From Taibaiella sp. (GTDB lineage Bacteria; Bacteroidota; Bacteroidia; Chitinophagales; Chitinophagaceae), in contig JACFNS010000186.1 in NCBI GenBank assembly GCA_019454705.1, positions 1 through 5,238 of the forward strand: DNA of 5,238 nt, read 5' to 3'. A program made the position numbers and the translations under genes. The notes beneath the pieces are model-generated. The model saw only the letters and a program-made list of their open reading frames with translations. It made no database searches and was not told where the DNA came from. Each line of letters opens with the position of its first letter. The first letter of the stretch is position 1. This document shows, piece after piece, positions 4,806-5,238 of this stretch.

Positions 4806-5238
4806 TTACTTTCTTTTACGTTTTTTCTCTTTCGTCAGCAAAACTACGTCTTCGGCGCATTGTATGAGCGCCCCTGTGTCCAGTCCATCGTAATAGCCCC
4901 TGATGTTGCGGAATGTATCTATGAGCACAATCTTCTGTGTATGTATCAGGTCTTCCACCCCTCCTGTGCCTTCCTCCATATTGACGAACAACTGCCTGCG
5001 GGCGTAATTGTAAATATCTTCGCGCCGGCCGGTAAGGAAGGACCAGTTTTTGTAATTGATACGGAAGCCATCGGCAAAGTTGCGCATGGCGGGGAATGAA
5101 TCGCGCTCGGGATCGACGGTAACAGACACGAGTTGTATAAGCGTATCTATACCCGTATCGCGCTTAGGGTCTTTCTTGAATGCTGCCTGCAACTGCATCA
5201 TATTTTTTGTAAGCAGCGGGCAAACTGACGGACAATTG
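4806..5238 (-). CDS. SCO1/SenC family copper chaperone, 5' partial
   Basis: The frame is open to the right edge, so the N-terminus, with its membrane anchor, is missing. The ATGs at 5201 and 5198 are internal: upstream codons read NCPSVCPLLTKN, which contains the SCO copper motif CxxxCP at the very edge of the window. The rest matches the thioredoxin-like SCO fold. Numbered from the ATG at 5201, these are LVSVTVDPERDS (24-35), a helix with FADGFRINYKNWSFLTG (42-58), and DLIHTQKIVLIDTFRNIRGYYDG (84-106), where His87 is the conserved copper ligand and IRGYYDG the family signature. All three copper ligands are therefore present. SCO proteins are membrane-anchored in the periplasm and deliver copper to, or reduce, the CuA site of cytochrome c oxidase subunit II. 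The C-terminus is very basic (KEKKRKRK). It heads the visible operon with DUF420 and the CxxC protein; oxidase structural genes would be expected beyond the right edge. Confidence 0.94.
   Translation of the reverse strand, partial: NCPSVCPLLTKNMMQLQAAFKKDPKRDTGIDTLIQLVSVTVDPERDSFPAMRNFADGFRINYKNWSFLTGRREDIYNYARRQLFVNMEEGTGGVEDLIHTQKIVLIDTFRNIRGYYDGLDTGALIQCAEDVVLLTKEKKRKRK

Overview
The window most likely comes from the chromosome of a Bacteroidota bacterium, probably near Chitinophagaceae. This rests on the families present (DUF2147, GIN-domain DUF2807, DUF1801, and an SCO / DUF420 / small CxxC membrane protein row), on the lack of clear Shine-Dalgarno sequences, and on moderate GC. The taxonomy is inferred from gene content, not from a marker gene. 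I recognise no phage, transposase, CRISPR, tRNA or rRNA.

Left part (1-960): the C-terminal part of a secreted CAP/SCP-like protein enters from the left edge on the + strand. It ends at 445 in a short terminator-like hairpin and converges on a complete, secreted DUF2147 protein on the - strand (531-959).

Middle part (961-2703): an isolated + strand gene for an unrecognised 433-aa exported protein (1142-2443) is bracketed by copies of one two-hairpin repeat. One copy lies before it (1016-1060) and two lie in tandem, exactly 60 bases apart, after it (2471-2515 and 2531-2577). Both hairpins of every copy share the core CGTTRCAAACG, and the linker between them is always 11 bases. This looks like a REP-like interspersed palindromic element. 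The gene between the copies is visibly richer in A+T than its flanks. Next to the last copy is a short stretch that may be a relic of a - strand gene.

Right part (2704-5238): a small DUF5678-like + strand gene (2704-2931) converges on a run of - strand genes. In transcription order these are SCO1/SenC (cut by the right edge, with CPSVCP visible at the edge), DUF420 membrane protein (3 bases later), a 72-aa CxxC membrane protein (23 bases later), a GIN-domain DUF2807 gene with a broken N-terminus, and DUF1801. The first three fit a copper delivery and cytochrome c oxidase assembly operon.

The points most worth a second look are the paired-hairpin repeat around the 433-aa gene, the GIN-domain gene whose signal peptide is now out of frame and whose usual N-terminal segment is missing, and the small CxxC protein in the SCO/DUF420 operon. 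I see no complete new defence or mobile system. No stretch longer than 300 bases lacks a gene; the largest gap (2444-2703) holds the two tandem repeats and the possible relic.
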